NCBI RefSeq assembly: GCF_000474275.2
Contig: NZ_ATAE01000089.1
Coordinates: 1-42,269, forward strand
Length of the DNA stretch: 42,269 nt
Source: Alkalihalophilus marmarensis DSM 21297
Lineage (GTDB): Bacteria > Bacillota > Bacilli > Bacillales > Bacillaceae_D
Reading direction: 5' to 3'
Shown here: positions 15,567 through 23,947 of the stretch, in pieces
Layout of the letters: each line of letters begins with the position of its first letter
Position numbering within the stretch: position 1 is the stretch's first letter
Program-made: the position numbers and the translations under genes
Notes under the pieces: model-generated
Seen by the model: only the letters and a program-made list of their open reading frames with translations
Told to the model about the DNA's origin: nothing
Database searches by the model: none

Positions 15567-16067
15567 GTGAAGAATTACCGGATATTCTCAATCATGATCA
15601 TAATCCTTTCTTTCTTTACAGCCACTACTTTAGGCAAAAGAACGTTGAAGAGATATCTGCCGGCTACTTTGGTGATGTCCCTCATCGTGATATTAGAAAG
15701 CATCATAGCTAAAAAGCGAGTGTGGTGGTGGTTTTATGAAAAGCTTCACCCTAAGGTTCCAGGGGAGTTTCCGCTTATTTTTGGTCCTTTTTTTATTGGT
15801 TCCTTGATCATATTAAAGGCAACGTACGGAATATTTTTACGATATTTTTTATTGAATACGATGATTCATTTACTATTTGTCGGTCCGATCATTACACTTT
15901 TAAAACGATTTGGTATTTCTTCTTTAGTTCGTATAAATCGCATCCAATTGTTTTTCTTGTTTTTTACTAAATCAATGATGATGTATATTACTCAAATGGT
16001 TATTGATCGAATAAGAAGGGAAGGGCAAGTGTCAAATAACCGAAATAATGATTCACACATATCATAG
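15567..16067 (+). CDS. Integral membrane protein of unknown function
   Basis: I do not recognise this gene. From the GTG at 15567, which follows AAGAAGG, it encodes about 166 residues with four to five hydrophobic segments, clusters of Lys and Arg, and a WWWFYEKLHPKVPGEFPLIFGPFF motif between segments two and three. The open frame extends to a GTG at 15489, but that has no usable ribosome site. It starts soon after the exporter stop with no terminator between, so it is probably co-transcribed and may assist the exporter; this is inference from position only. It ends just before a strong convergent terminator. Confidence 0.6.
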   Translation: MKNYRIFSIMIIILSFFTATTLGKRTLKRYLPATLVMSLIVILESIIAKKRVWWWFYEKLHPKVPGEFPLIFGPFFIGSLIILKATYGIFLRYFLLNTMIHLLFVGPIITLLKRFGISSLVRINRIQLFFLFFTKSMMMYITQMVIDRIRREGQVSNNRNNDSHIS

Positions 16068-16103
16068 AAAAAGTGCTTAGGGTTGGGTCCCTAAGCACTT
16101 TTT
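16068..16103. terminator. Bidirectional terminator
   Basis: A perfect 15-bp stem with A-run and T-run flanks and a six-base loop lies between the unknown membrane protein (plus) and glgP (minus). It serves both strands. Confidence 0.95.
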
Positions 16104-16108
16104 GATCG

Positions 16109-18538
16109 TTATGCTTTTGAATATTGCGAGGAGGAGATGTTCCATATTTCATTTGCATATTCCATAATCGTATGATCGCTTGAAAATTTACCTGAATGCG
16201 CAATATTTGTTGCGCTTTTCTTTAACCAGCTGGATTGATCGCGGTAGGTCTGCTCAATCAACTGCTGTGCTTCTACATAGCTGTCAAAATCTCTTAGAAC
16301 AAAATATTCATCGTTATTAAAAAGAAGAGAATAATAGATATCTTTGAATTCTACATCATCTTGTGTAAACGATTGGTTAATTAATTGATCAATTACATTA
16401 CGGAGGCGGAAATCACTATTATAATAATCGCGTGCTTTATATTTTCCGCTTTGCTGATACTCAAATACTTCATCGGCAGTAAGACCAAAGGTGAAAATAT
16501 TATCAGAGCCGACAGCAGCGCCTATTTCTACGTTTGCCCCGTCCTGTGTTCCGAGTGTTAAAGCTCCGTTCATCATTAACTTCATATTTCCTGTACCGGA
16601 TGCTTCTTTGCTCGCAGTAGAGATCTGCTCGCTTACATCAGATGCCGGAATGATTTTTTCAGCTAGACTTACACTATAATTTTCAAGGAAAACGACTTTC
16701 AACTTATCTTTGATAGCAGGGTCATGATTAATTTTATCTGCAACGGTTGTGATTAACTTGATGACATGCTTTGCGAAGTGGTAACTAGGAGCAGCTTTCG
16801 CTCCGAAGATGAAGGTTCTAGGAGTACAGTTCATTGATGGGTTCTCACGATACAAATGATACAGGTGAAGGATATGAAATACATTTAATAATTGACGCTT
16901 GTAGCCATGCAGCCGTTTAATGTGAACATCAAAAATTGAGTTCTCATCGACTAAAATGCCATGCTTATGATTAATATAGGAAGCTAGCCTGCTTTTATTT
17001 TTCTTTTTCACACGTGCGAGCTCTGATTGGAATGAGGAATCACCTACGTATTTTAATATATTGATTAATTCTTTAGGCTCTTGGATCCAGCTCTTTCCGA
17101 TTGTTTCATTTAAAAGGGAAGCAAGCTCAGGGTTCGCATGAAGCAGCCAGCGCCTGTGGGTGATCCCGTTTGTTTTATTTGAGAAGCGTTCAGGATACAT
17201 CGTATAAAAAGGTTTCATCACACGATCTTTTAAAATATCTGTGTGAAGCTTGGCTACACCATTCACACTAAAGCTGCCTACCATTGCAAGATGTGCCATA
17301 TGGATCTGTCCGTAGGAAATGATGGCCATGTCAGCAATTTGATCACGCAATTCAGGGTGATTAAACCAAATATCCTGACAGAAACGTTCATTAATTTCTT
17401 CAATAATTAAATAATGTCTAGGCAGGAGCTCTCTTACCATTTCTTTAGGCCATTTTTCTAAGGCTTCACTTAATGTCGTATGATTCGTGTAGGCAACGGT
17501 TTTCGTCGTTAACTCCCAAGCTAGATCCCAGCCGAGTCCGTGAACATCCATTAATAAGCGCATCAATTCAGGAATCACAAGGGTAGGGTGGGTATCGTTA
17601 ATTTGAATGGAAATTTTATTTGGCAGTTCATTCAGAGGCTGATTGCTCTTAAGAAATTGATTTAAAATACTTTGAACACCAGCTGAAACTAAGAAATACT
17701 GTTGTTTTAAACGTAGCAGTTTTCCATCATAGGAAGAGTCATCAGGGTAGAGAAACTCTGAAATTTTTTCAACAGAGCGCTTGTAATCCAAATAATGATA
17801 ATAGTCTTTTCCTTGTACGGAATTAAAGTGAAAAGGGTTATTGGTTGATTCTGCACTCCACAATCTTAATGTATTTACATTGTCTGTCGCATAGCCGACG
17901 ATAGGAACATCATAAGGGACTGCTAGTACTTTTTCGTAATCGTAGTGTTCGAAAACCAGCTTGTTATCTACATAAGCAGGTTTGACGTGCCCTCCAAAGT
18001 GAACCTCAATCGCTTTTTCAGACCGTTTCGTCTCCCACATGTAGTCGTCTTTAAGCCAGTAGTCCGGAAGTTCAACTTGGTAACCGTTCACCATCTTCTG
18101 TTGGAAGAGGCCATATTTATATCGAATGCCAATGCCATGTCCTGGAAGGTTTAATGAAGCGAGAGAGTCAAGAAAGCAAGCGGCTAATCTGCCGAGGCCG
18201 CCATTGCCAAGGCCCGCATCAGCCTCTTCTTGAAACACCTCATCTGGATTAAAATCATATTCCTTCAGTGTTTCACAGCATACATCATACCAGCCGTGAT
18301 TCAAAAGGTTTGTCTCTAACAGACGACCTAGCAAAAATTCCATCGAGAAATAATACATCTGTTTTTCATCGTTGCTAAGGTGGACTTGCTTTGTTTGCTG
18401 CCAATTGCTGTTCACTTCTTTATTGACTAGAAGGGCAATTGCTTGAAATGCTTCTTTATTTGTTGCTTCATCGGGCTGTTTGCTGAATGTGGTTAACAGC
18501 TCTTCTTGAAATTGTGCTGCAAATGTCTCTTTATTCAT
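16109..18538 (-). CDS. glgP: Glycogen phosphorylase
   Basis: An 809-residue family-35 phosphorylase that releases glucose-1-phosphate from glycogen. It shows GLGNGGLGRLAACFLDS and HGYKRQLLNVFHILHLY, and the pyridoxal-phosphate lysine near residue 650 in EASGTGNMKLMMNGALTLGTQDGANVEI. Length is as expected (~800). It is the last gene of the operon; its ATG overlaps the glgA stop by eight bases, which suggests translational coupling. The bidirectional terminator follows six bases after its stop codon. Confidence 0.97.
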   Translation of the reverse strand: MNKETFAAQFQEELLTTFSKQPDEATNKEAFQAIALLVNKEVNSNWQQTKQVHLSNDEKQMYYFSMEFLLGRLLETNLLNHGWYDVCCETLKEYDFNPDEVFQEEADAGLGNGGLGRLAACFLDSLASLNLPGHGIGIRYKYGLFQQKMVNGYQVELPDYWLKDDYMWETKRSEKAIEVHFGGHVKPAYVDNKLVFEHYDYEKVLAVPYDVPIVGYATDNVNTLRLWSAESTNNPFHFNSVQGKDYYHYLDYKRSVEKISEFLYPDDSSYDGKLLRLKQQYFLVSAGVQSILNQFLKSNQPLNELPNKISIQINDTHPTLVIPELMRLLMDVHGLGWDLAWELTTKTVAYTNHTTLSEALEKWPKEMVRELLPRHYLIIEEINERFCQDIWFNHPELRDQIADMAIISYGQIHMAHLAMVGSFSVNGVAKLHTDILKDRVMKPFYTMYPERFSNKTNGITHRRWLLHANPELASLLNETIGKSWIQEPKELINILKYVGDSSFQSELARVKKKNKSRLASYINHKHGILVDENSIFDVHIKRLHGYKRQLLNVFHILHLYHLYRENPSMNCTPRTFIFGAKAAPSYHFAKHVIKLITTVADKINHDPAIKDKLKVVFLENYSVSLAEKIIPASDVSEQISTASKEASGTGNMKLMMNGALTLGTQDGANVEIGAAVGSDNIFTFGLTADEVFEYQQSGKYKARDYYNSDFRLRNVIDQLINQSFTQDDVEFKDIYYSLLFNNDEYFVLRDFDSYVEAQQLIEQTYRDQSSWLKKSATNIAHSGKFSSDHTIMEYANEIWNISSSQYSKA

Positions 18539-19970
18539 CGCGTTGATCCCACGCTCCTTTTGTCATCACATAATTATAGACGTTCTCATACGCTTTTGCT
18601 GAGTGTACCCAATTACTGCTGCTTTGATATATATTTTGAAGCAGCTGGTTCCACAGATGTTCTTCGCGGAATAACCATAAACCGCGTCGAACGGTATAAA
18701 GAAAGTCTCTCTCATTGTAATTCGTGAAGCTTAGACCATTTCCTTCTCCATTAAACTCATTAAATGAAGAAATCGTGTCCTTTAAGCCGCCGGTTTCCCG
18801 AACAATCGGAACCGTTTCATAACGAAGAGCGATTAGCTGGCTTAGCCCGCATGGTTCAAATTTTGATGGCATGAGCAGGAAATCAGCTGCTGCATACATA
18901 AAAGCTGCGAGCTTTTCATTAAAGCCTTTATAAAAAGATACGCGTTCTGGGTGAGTACGAGCCATCCGTTCTAATTGTTCCTCAAGATGAGCATCACCTG
19001 ACCCTAACAACACAAGCTGAACATCTTCTTCACAAAGCAGCTCATCGGCGGTATCAACCAATAAAGAAACTCCTTTTTCATCAACAAGCCTTGATATTAG
19101 GGCGATCATTGGCGTGTTTTCACTGATTGTTAATCCTAATTTATCTTGAAGGGCCTTTTTATTCTCTTGCTTTTTCTCAGGCTGACGATGGTACGTATAA
19201 GGAATATGAAAGTCTTTTGCCGGATTGTAATAATCCTCATCAATCCCATTAATGATACCCGACAAAGAATGCTTTCTTTCACACAAGAGCCTATCTAAAC
19301 CTTCTCCAAAAGCGGGGGTTTGAATTTCTTCTGAATAAGTTGGACTTACAGTTGTAATCCAATCAGCATGATAGATTGCCGCCTTCATAAAATTAATGTT
19401 CTCGTTAAGTTCAAGACCCAAGCGATGCTCCTCGTTTAAATGTAGGAGCTCATCGAAAACCGAGTGGGGGAAGACCCCTTGGTATCTAAGATTATGAATG
19501 GTGTAGATAATCTTAGGCTGACTCTCTAATGCTCCGGTTTTTATATATGCAGGAATAAGCCCAGTCTGCCAGTCATGACAATGAACAATATCAATAGTCA
19601 AATTTAACTTGTTAATAGTATCTAAGACGGCGTGAGTAAAGAAAGCAAAGCGTTCCCCGTCATCTGCTTGCCCATAAAAGGGTACACGGTCAAAATAATA
19701 GTCATTTTCAATAAAGTAGTATGTCACCTTATGCTCTTTGTAGCGTAACACGGCACAATGTTGATTTCTCCATTTGACAGCTACATCAAATGTTTCCACC
19801 CATTCAAGCTGCTCTAACACAATAGAGGAGAGGGAAGCTGTCTTTGGAAGAAAGACAGTTAGTTCATGATCTAGGTGAGTCAAAGCTTTTGGAAGCGAGC
19901 TGATAACATCAGCTAAGCCTCCTGTTTTAAAAAAAGGGGTGCATTCAGTTGCGACCATGGCGATTTTCAT
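18531..19970 (-). CDS. glgA: Glycogen synthase (ADP-glucose)
   Basis: A 479-residue GT5 glycogen synthase that adds glucose from ADP-glucose to the growing chain. The N-terminus has the ADP-glucose-binding motif KTGGLADV (residues ~16-23); HDWQTGLIPAYIK, SRLVDEKG and, near the C-terminus, PSKFEPCGLSQLIALRYETVPIVRETGGL complete the GT-B active site. AAAGGAGAG lies before the ATG. It is 23 bases downstream of glgD and overlaps glgP by eight bases. Confidence 0.97.
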   Translation of the reverse strand: MKIAMVATECTPFFKTGGLADVISSLPKALTHLDHELTVFLPKTASLSSIVLEQLEWVETFDVAVKWRNQHCAVLRYKEHKVTYYFIENDYYFDRVPFYGQADDGERFAFFTHAVLDTINKLNLTIDIVHCHDWQTGLIPAYIKTGALESQPKIIYTIHNLRYQGVFPHSVFDELLHLNEEHRLGLELNENINFMKAAIYHADWITTVSPTYSEEIQTPAFGEGLDRLLCERKHSLSGIINGIDEDYYNPAKDFHIPYTYHRQPEKKQENKKALQDKLGLTISENTPMIALISRLVDEKGVSLLVDTADELLCEEDVQLVLLGSGDAHLEEQLERMARTHPERVSFYKGFNEKLAAFMYAAADFLLMPSKFEPCGLSQLIALRYETVPIVRETGGLKDTISSFNEFNGEGNGLSFTNYNERDFLYTVRRGLWLFREEHLWNQLLQNIYQSSSNWVHSAKAYENVYNYVMTKGAWDQRDE

Positions 19971-19993
19971 TGCTGGCTTCTCTCCTTTAATCG

Positions 19994-21100
19994 TTAAATC
20001 ACTTTTCGTTTAGCTACCACATAAGGCTGTTTATCTGCTCCAATTAAGGTTTTATTAGGTGTAAGAGTAATGTCTTTATCAAGAACAACATTCTTTAGGA
20101 CGGTTCCTTTTTTGATGACGCACCGCTGCATAATCACGGAGTTTTCAATCACAGCGCCACGCTCTACTTTAACCCCGCGAAACAAGATGCTGTTAGATAC
20201 TTTCCCTTCAATAACGCAGCCGTTGGCTATTAATGAGTTCGTTGCGTTTGAACCTCTTTTATACACAGTAGGGGGTTCATTCTTAATTTTGGTCAACAAT
20301 GGCTTTTTTGATAAGAATAATTCCTCAAAATGTTGGTCGGATAAAAGCTTCATACTTTGTTGGTAGTATGCAGATAGTGAATCAATAACGGCAAGGTAGC
20401 CTTTGTATGCATAGCTTCTAATATTAAGCTTGTCAGCACGGGGGATAATACCCTCTTCAAAAAGAAATGATTTTCCCCGAGCAATACATGAATCCACTAA
20501 CTCGAGTAAAAGATCTTTTTTAATGATATACATATTCATATAATAGTTAGGATTTTTTTGATCATTTGTCAGATCACGTACGTGGCCTGTTTTATCTATT
20601 GTAATTTTCTTTGAAAATGGTGTATCTGTTACCATCTTTTCATTGTGTTGATAGACGACTGTCACATCTGCATTGGTATTTAGGTGCTGAGTGAAGACTT
20701 CTTCAAAATCAACGGTTGAGACGTGCTGGCTGCCCGTAATAAGGACATGGTCTGCTTGGCCTCGGGCAAAGAAGTCGCGATTATTATGAAAATGCTGCAG
20801 CTCCCCTTTAGAGATATCAGTCGGGTCATTCCAGTCTGGAGGAAGGATGAAGAGCCCGCCTTTAACATGATCGAGATCCCACGCCTTGCCATTCCCTAAA
20901 TGATCCATTAATGATCGATATTTTCTTCTTGTGAAAACCGCAATTTCTGAAATTTGTGCATGAACCATATTGGATAAAACAAAATCAATCAAACGGTAGC
21001 GCCCGCCAAACGGCACAGCAGCTCCGCATCTAAAGTAAGTTAACTCTCCTAGCAGATCTTGTTCAGCATCTAAGTTAATTACCCCCATTAATCGCTTCAA
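19994..21100 (-). CDS. glgD: GlgD, partner subunit of ADP-glucose pyrophosphorylase
   Basis: A 368-residue nucleotidyltransferase-like protein. It resembles GlgC (FGGRYRLIDFVLSN, KGGLFILPP, left-handed beta-helix C-terminus with repeated hexapeptides) but lacks the Glg[11 protein letters not shown] loop, which here reads INLDAEQDLLGELT. This fits GlgD, a low-activity subunit found in Bacillales that raises the activity of GlgC in a GlgCD complex. Sixteen bases separate it from glgC. A minus-strand GAGGATGG ribosome site precedes it. Confidence 0.95.
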   Translation of the reverse strand: MKRLMGVINLDAEQDLLGELTYFRCGAAVPFGGRYRLIDFVLSNMVHAQISEIAVFTRRKYRSLMDHLGNGKAWDLDHVKGGLFILPPDWNDPTDISKGELQHFHNNRDFFARGQADHVLITGSQHVSTVDFEEVFTQHLNTNADVTVVYQHNEKMVTDTPFSKKITIDKTGHVRDLTNDQKNPNYYMNMYIIKKDLLLELVDSCIARGKSFLFEEGIIPRADKLNIRSYAYKGYLAVIDSLSAYYQQSMKLLSDQHFEELFLSKKPLLTKIKNEPPTVYKRGSNATNSLIANGCVIEGKVSNSILFRGVKVERGAVIENSVIMQRCVIKKGTVLKNVVLDKDITLTPNKTLIGADKQPYVVAKRKVI

Positions 21101-21116
21101 TGAACGACCATCCTCC

Positions 21117-22271
21117 TTACGCTAACATCGTTAACGCTTCAAATTTTGTCTCTTGATCGATAACTAAAATGTCATGTTTAGAAGAAGTAATTCTTGTGCC
21201 ATCAGGAATTTGAGTACCCTCTGTCACAATGACATTTGTTAAGGTCACATTTGAGCCGATCTGTACATTAGGCATCAAAATAGAATTTGTCACTTCACTG
21301 TGTTGCCCGACTTTAACTCCATGGAATAGTATCGATTTCACAAGCTTTCCATAGACTAGACACCCTTCATTAATGAAAGAACGGCTGATTTTTGCTCCGG
21401 CGGCTATATATTGCGGAGGCTGATTAGGATTAGTTGAATAAATTCTCCACGCGTCTTCATGTAAATCAAGAGGAGAGTCGGTAGCTAAAAGGTCCATACT
21501 CGCTTCCCAATAACTTTGAACGGTTCCAACATCACGCCAGTACCCGGAGAAAGGATAGGCAACAAGCTTGAGATCACTTTCGAGCATAGAAGGGATGACG
21601 TTTTTCCCGAAATCATGCTCAGAATGAGGATTTAACGCATCATTAGTTAAAAATGATTTCAGATAAGACCATGTAAATAAATAAACTCCCATAGAGGCTA
21701 GGTTATTTTTCGGGTGTTTAGGTTTTTCTTCAAATTCATTGATCGTGTAGTCTTCATCGGTGTTCATGATGCCAAAACGGCTCGCTTCATCCATAGGCAC
21801 CTCAATGACTGAGATCGTCACATCTGCTTGTTTTTCTTTATGGTATTGAAGCATTTTGTCGTAATCCATTTTATAAATGTGGTCTCCTGATAACACGAGT
21901 ACGTATTCGGGCTCGTATTGTTCAATGAAGCAAGTATTTTGATAGATAGCGTCTGCTGTTCCGAGATACCAGGACCCCCCTGCTTTTTCTACAAATGGAG
22001 GCAATGCTGTTAATCCCCCTTGACGATGATCAAGCCCCCAAGGAGTTCCAATTCCAAGGTGGGTGTTAAGTGCTAATGGTTCATACTGAGTGAGAACTCC
22101 TACTGTATCAATACCAGAGTTTGTACAATTGCTGAGCGGGAAATCAATAATGCGATATTTGCCTCCAAAATACACAGCTGGTTTAGCCAGCTTTTTTGTG
22201 AGCGAGCCTAATCGCTTTCCTTCCCCACCAGCTAAAAGCATTGCGACACATTCTTTTTTAGAACTATTCAT
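21117..22271 (-). CDS. glgC: Glucose-1-phosphate adenylyltransferase
   Basis: A 384-residue enzyme making ADP-glucose from ATP and glucose-1-phosphate, the committed step of glycogen synthesis. The pyrophosphorylase loop is [42 protein letters not shown]; also visible are [34 protein letters not shown] and the C-terminal beta-helix. It is the first gene of this operon: in B. subtilis glgB comes first, but here the 290 bases upstream hold no gene. GTGAGG precedes the ATG. A cre site lies about 130 bases upstream. Confidence 0.97.
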   Translation of the reverse strand: MNSSKKECVAMLLAGGEGKRLGSLTKKLAKPAVYFGGKYRIIDFPLSNCTNSGIDTVGVLTQYEPLALNTHLGIGTPWGLDHRQGGLTALPPFVEKAGGSWYLGTADAIYQNTCFIEQYEPEYVLVLSGDHIYKMDYDKMLQYHKEKQADVTISVIEVPMDEASRFGIMNTDEDYTINEFEEKPKHPKNNLASMGVYLFTWSYLKSFLTNDALNPHSEHDFGKNVIPSMLESDLKLVAYPFSGYWRDVGTVQSYWEASMDLLATDSPLDLHEDAWRIYSTNPNQPPQYIAAGAKISRSFINEGCLVYGKLVKSILFHGVKVGQHSEVTNSILMPNVQIGSNVTLTNVIVTEGTQIPDGTRITSSKHDILVIDQETKFEALTMLA

Positions 22272-22397
22272 TTAATAAGCCTCACTTTCATTAACGTCAA
22301 TTGATGGCACTTCGCTTGTTGGTTGCTTGTAAAATAGAAAATATTCTCAAACCACTTCTAAGATAGTACAAATATATTTCCTCTTACTCTATGATTG

Positions 22398-22411
22398 TGC
22401 AAGCGCTTACC
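22398..22411. promoter_or_regulatory. CcpA cre site upstream of glgC
   Basis: TGCAAGCGCTTACC fits the cre consensus TGNAANCGNWNNCA at 13 of 14 positions. On the minus strand it reads GGTAAGCGCTTGCA, and its end supplies a TTGCAC that could act as a -35 box for glgC. The next gene on the plus strand starts 150 bases away and could also be affected. Confidence 0.65.
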
Positions 22412-22564
22412 ATGACTAATAAAAAATATTAATTTTTCACTGTGGGTTTTTTGGGTAATAAGTTCTGTTTAATCTGTCGTCTTAATTAAAATAAGGATTA
22501 CCTATAGCTAATATTGGTCTTTTGTACTAAAATAAAATATATCAAAAGAACTAAGGTGAGGCTT

Positions 22565-23290
22565 ATGAACGATACAATTGAGCCGCTCTATGATAAAAGT
22601 TGTGCGTGTATGGTTTGTGGTCATTCATTTACAACAAAGAGAATTCGTTCTCGCTTTGTCAAAGTAAAAAAGCTGCACAATGATTTTTTTACTGAATATA
22701 AAGAAGTTGATTTAAATCCTAGTTATTATGAAGCCGCAGTTTGTCCGGAATGTGGGTTTACATTTACAGATATGTTCCAACCAAGCTTTCCTCCAGGGTC
22801 CTCAGATGCGATAAGGGAAGTGTTAAAAAGCTGGAAGAAACAGAATTTTGGAGAGCAGCGAACAAGAAGCGATGCGATACGCACAATGAAGCTGGCCTTA
22901 CTGTCTGCTGTCCTTAAGAAGGAAAAACATATCGTCATTGCCGGGCTTTGCCTGAGGTTAGCTTGGGTTTACCGTGAATTACGCTCAAGTGAATTATCTT
23001 CAAATAAATTACCCCAATCTGAAGAAAAACGATTCTTAGAACAGGCATTAGAAAGATACATCGCTTCTTATGAACAAGCGGATTATGTTGGTACTCAGAT
23101 GAGTGACATAAGAATTCTTTATTTGATTGGAGAGTTATCGAGACAATTAGGGAATCAAGCAGATGGCATTCGTTATTTTAGTGAAGTGATTCATCACAAA
23201 AATAGAGCAGTTGAAACAAAGCTTGTAGAGATGGCAAGAGAACAATGGTACATTATGCGTCAAGGCATCAAGGACGTAGCAAGTCAATAA
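22565..23290 (+). CDS. DUF2225 protein with zinc-ribbon-like N-terminus
   Basis: A 241-residue cytoplasmic protein of the DUF2225 family, common in Bacillus. Two cysteine pairs, CMVCGHSF at about 14-17 and CPECGF at about 60-63, frame a small zinc-ribbon-like domain; the rest is helical and TPR-like (ALERYIASYEQADY, ILYLIGELSRQLGNQADGIRYFSEVI). No biochemical role is known. The AAGGTGAGG site supports the ATG at 22565 rather than the upstream start. It is followed after 37 bases by cheX, an arrangement worth noting. Confidence 0.82.
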   Translation: MNDTIEPLYDKSCACMVCGHSFTTKRIRSRFVKVKKLHNDFFTEYKEVDLNPSYYEAAVCPECGFTFTDMFQPSFPPGSSDAIREVLKSWKKQNFGEQRTRSDAIRTMKLALLSAVLKKEKHIVIAGLCLRLAWVYRELRSSELSSNKLPQSEEKRFLEQALERYIASYEQADYVGTQMSDIRILYLIGELSRQLGNQADGIRYFSEVIHHKNRAVETKLVEMAREQWYIMRQGIKDVASQ

Positions 23291-23327
23291 AGGCAAGGGT
23301 ATGAAAGATCATAGGAGGTCTGGCGTT

Positions 23328-23810
23328 ATGAATGTGCAATACATAAATGCGATTTGCCGTGCTGCAAAATCAATTTTAACGAGTCATTTAGGAGTAGAAG
23401 TTGAGAATATGCGCCCAAGTGCAGGCAGCGGGACAGTTCCTTCACATGGGATCTCCGTCATTCTTGGGGTTAAAGGCGACTTAAAAGGTCAGATTATATG
23501 TACCTTCCAAACCGAAACCGCCTTAAGTATTGTTGGAGCTATGATGGGCGGAATGAAAATAGAGGTACTAGATGAAATGGGCTTCAGTGCCGTTCAAGAG
23601 TTCGGAAACTGGGTTGCTGGAACGACTGCGACTGAACTATCAAAAGAAGGCTGTGTGATTGATGTAACTCCGCCTGTAATCAATGAAGGAGATTCAAAAT
23701 TCCACTCCAGTTATCCATATATAACGGTTCCCCTAAAAAGTACATTAGGTGAGATTCAAGTGCATATTTCCGTATCAGAAGACGGGGCAAAGACACGATC
23801 TGCTATATAG
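23328..23810 (+). CDS. cheX: CheX-family CheY-P phosphatase
   Basis: A 160-residue CheX/CheC-family protein with the single phosphatase motif Glu91-x-x-Asn94 (QEFGNWVAG). CheX dephosphorylates CheY-P to reset the chemotaxis signal; it acts as a dimer in the cytoplasm. One motif, not two, separates it from CheC. ATAGGAGGTC fixes the ATG at 23328. No other chemotaxis genes are in the window, so it is an orphan, as often in Bacillaceae. It may share a transcript with the DUF2225 gene. Confidence 0.88.
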   Translation: MNVQYINAICRAAKSILTSHLGVEVENMRPSAGSGTVPSHGISVILGVKGDLKGQIICTFQTETALSIVGAMMGGMKIEVLDEMGFSAVQEFGNWVAGTTATELSKEGCVIDVTPPVINEGDSKFHSSYPYITVPLKSTLGEIQVHISVSEDGAKTRSAI

Positions 23811-23888
23811 GCAGGTCGTTTTTTGTTCACCGGATAGAAAAGAATGCTGCTTCCTAAAAAGAAATAAGAGTGTTCCATTCAAAAGAGT

Positions 23889-23913
23889 GTTCAAATCGAC
23901 AAAAAACGGGTAA
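23889..23913 (+). promoter_or_regulatory. Candidate SigB-type promoter of the GNAT/nitrilase gene
   Basis: GTTCAA, 13 bases, GGGTAA, close to the SigB consensus GTTTAA/GGGTAT with one mismatch in each box, 35 bases ahead of the start codon. Confidence 0.4.
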
Positions 23914-23947
23914 ACTCATGGGTGTTATGGTAAAGGAGATGATATGA

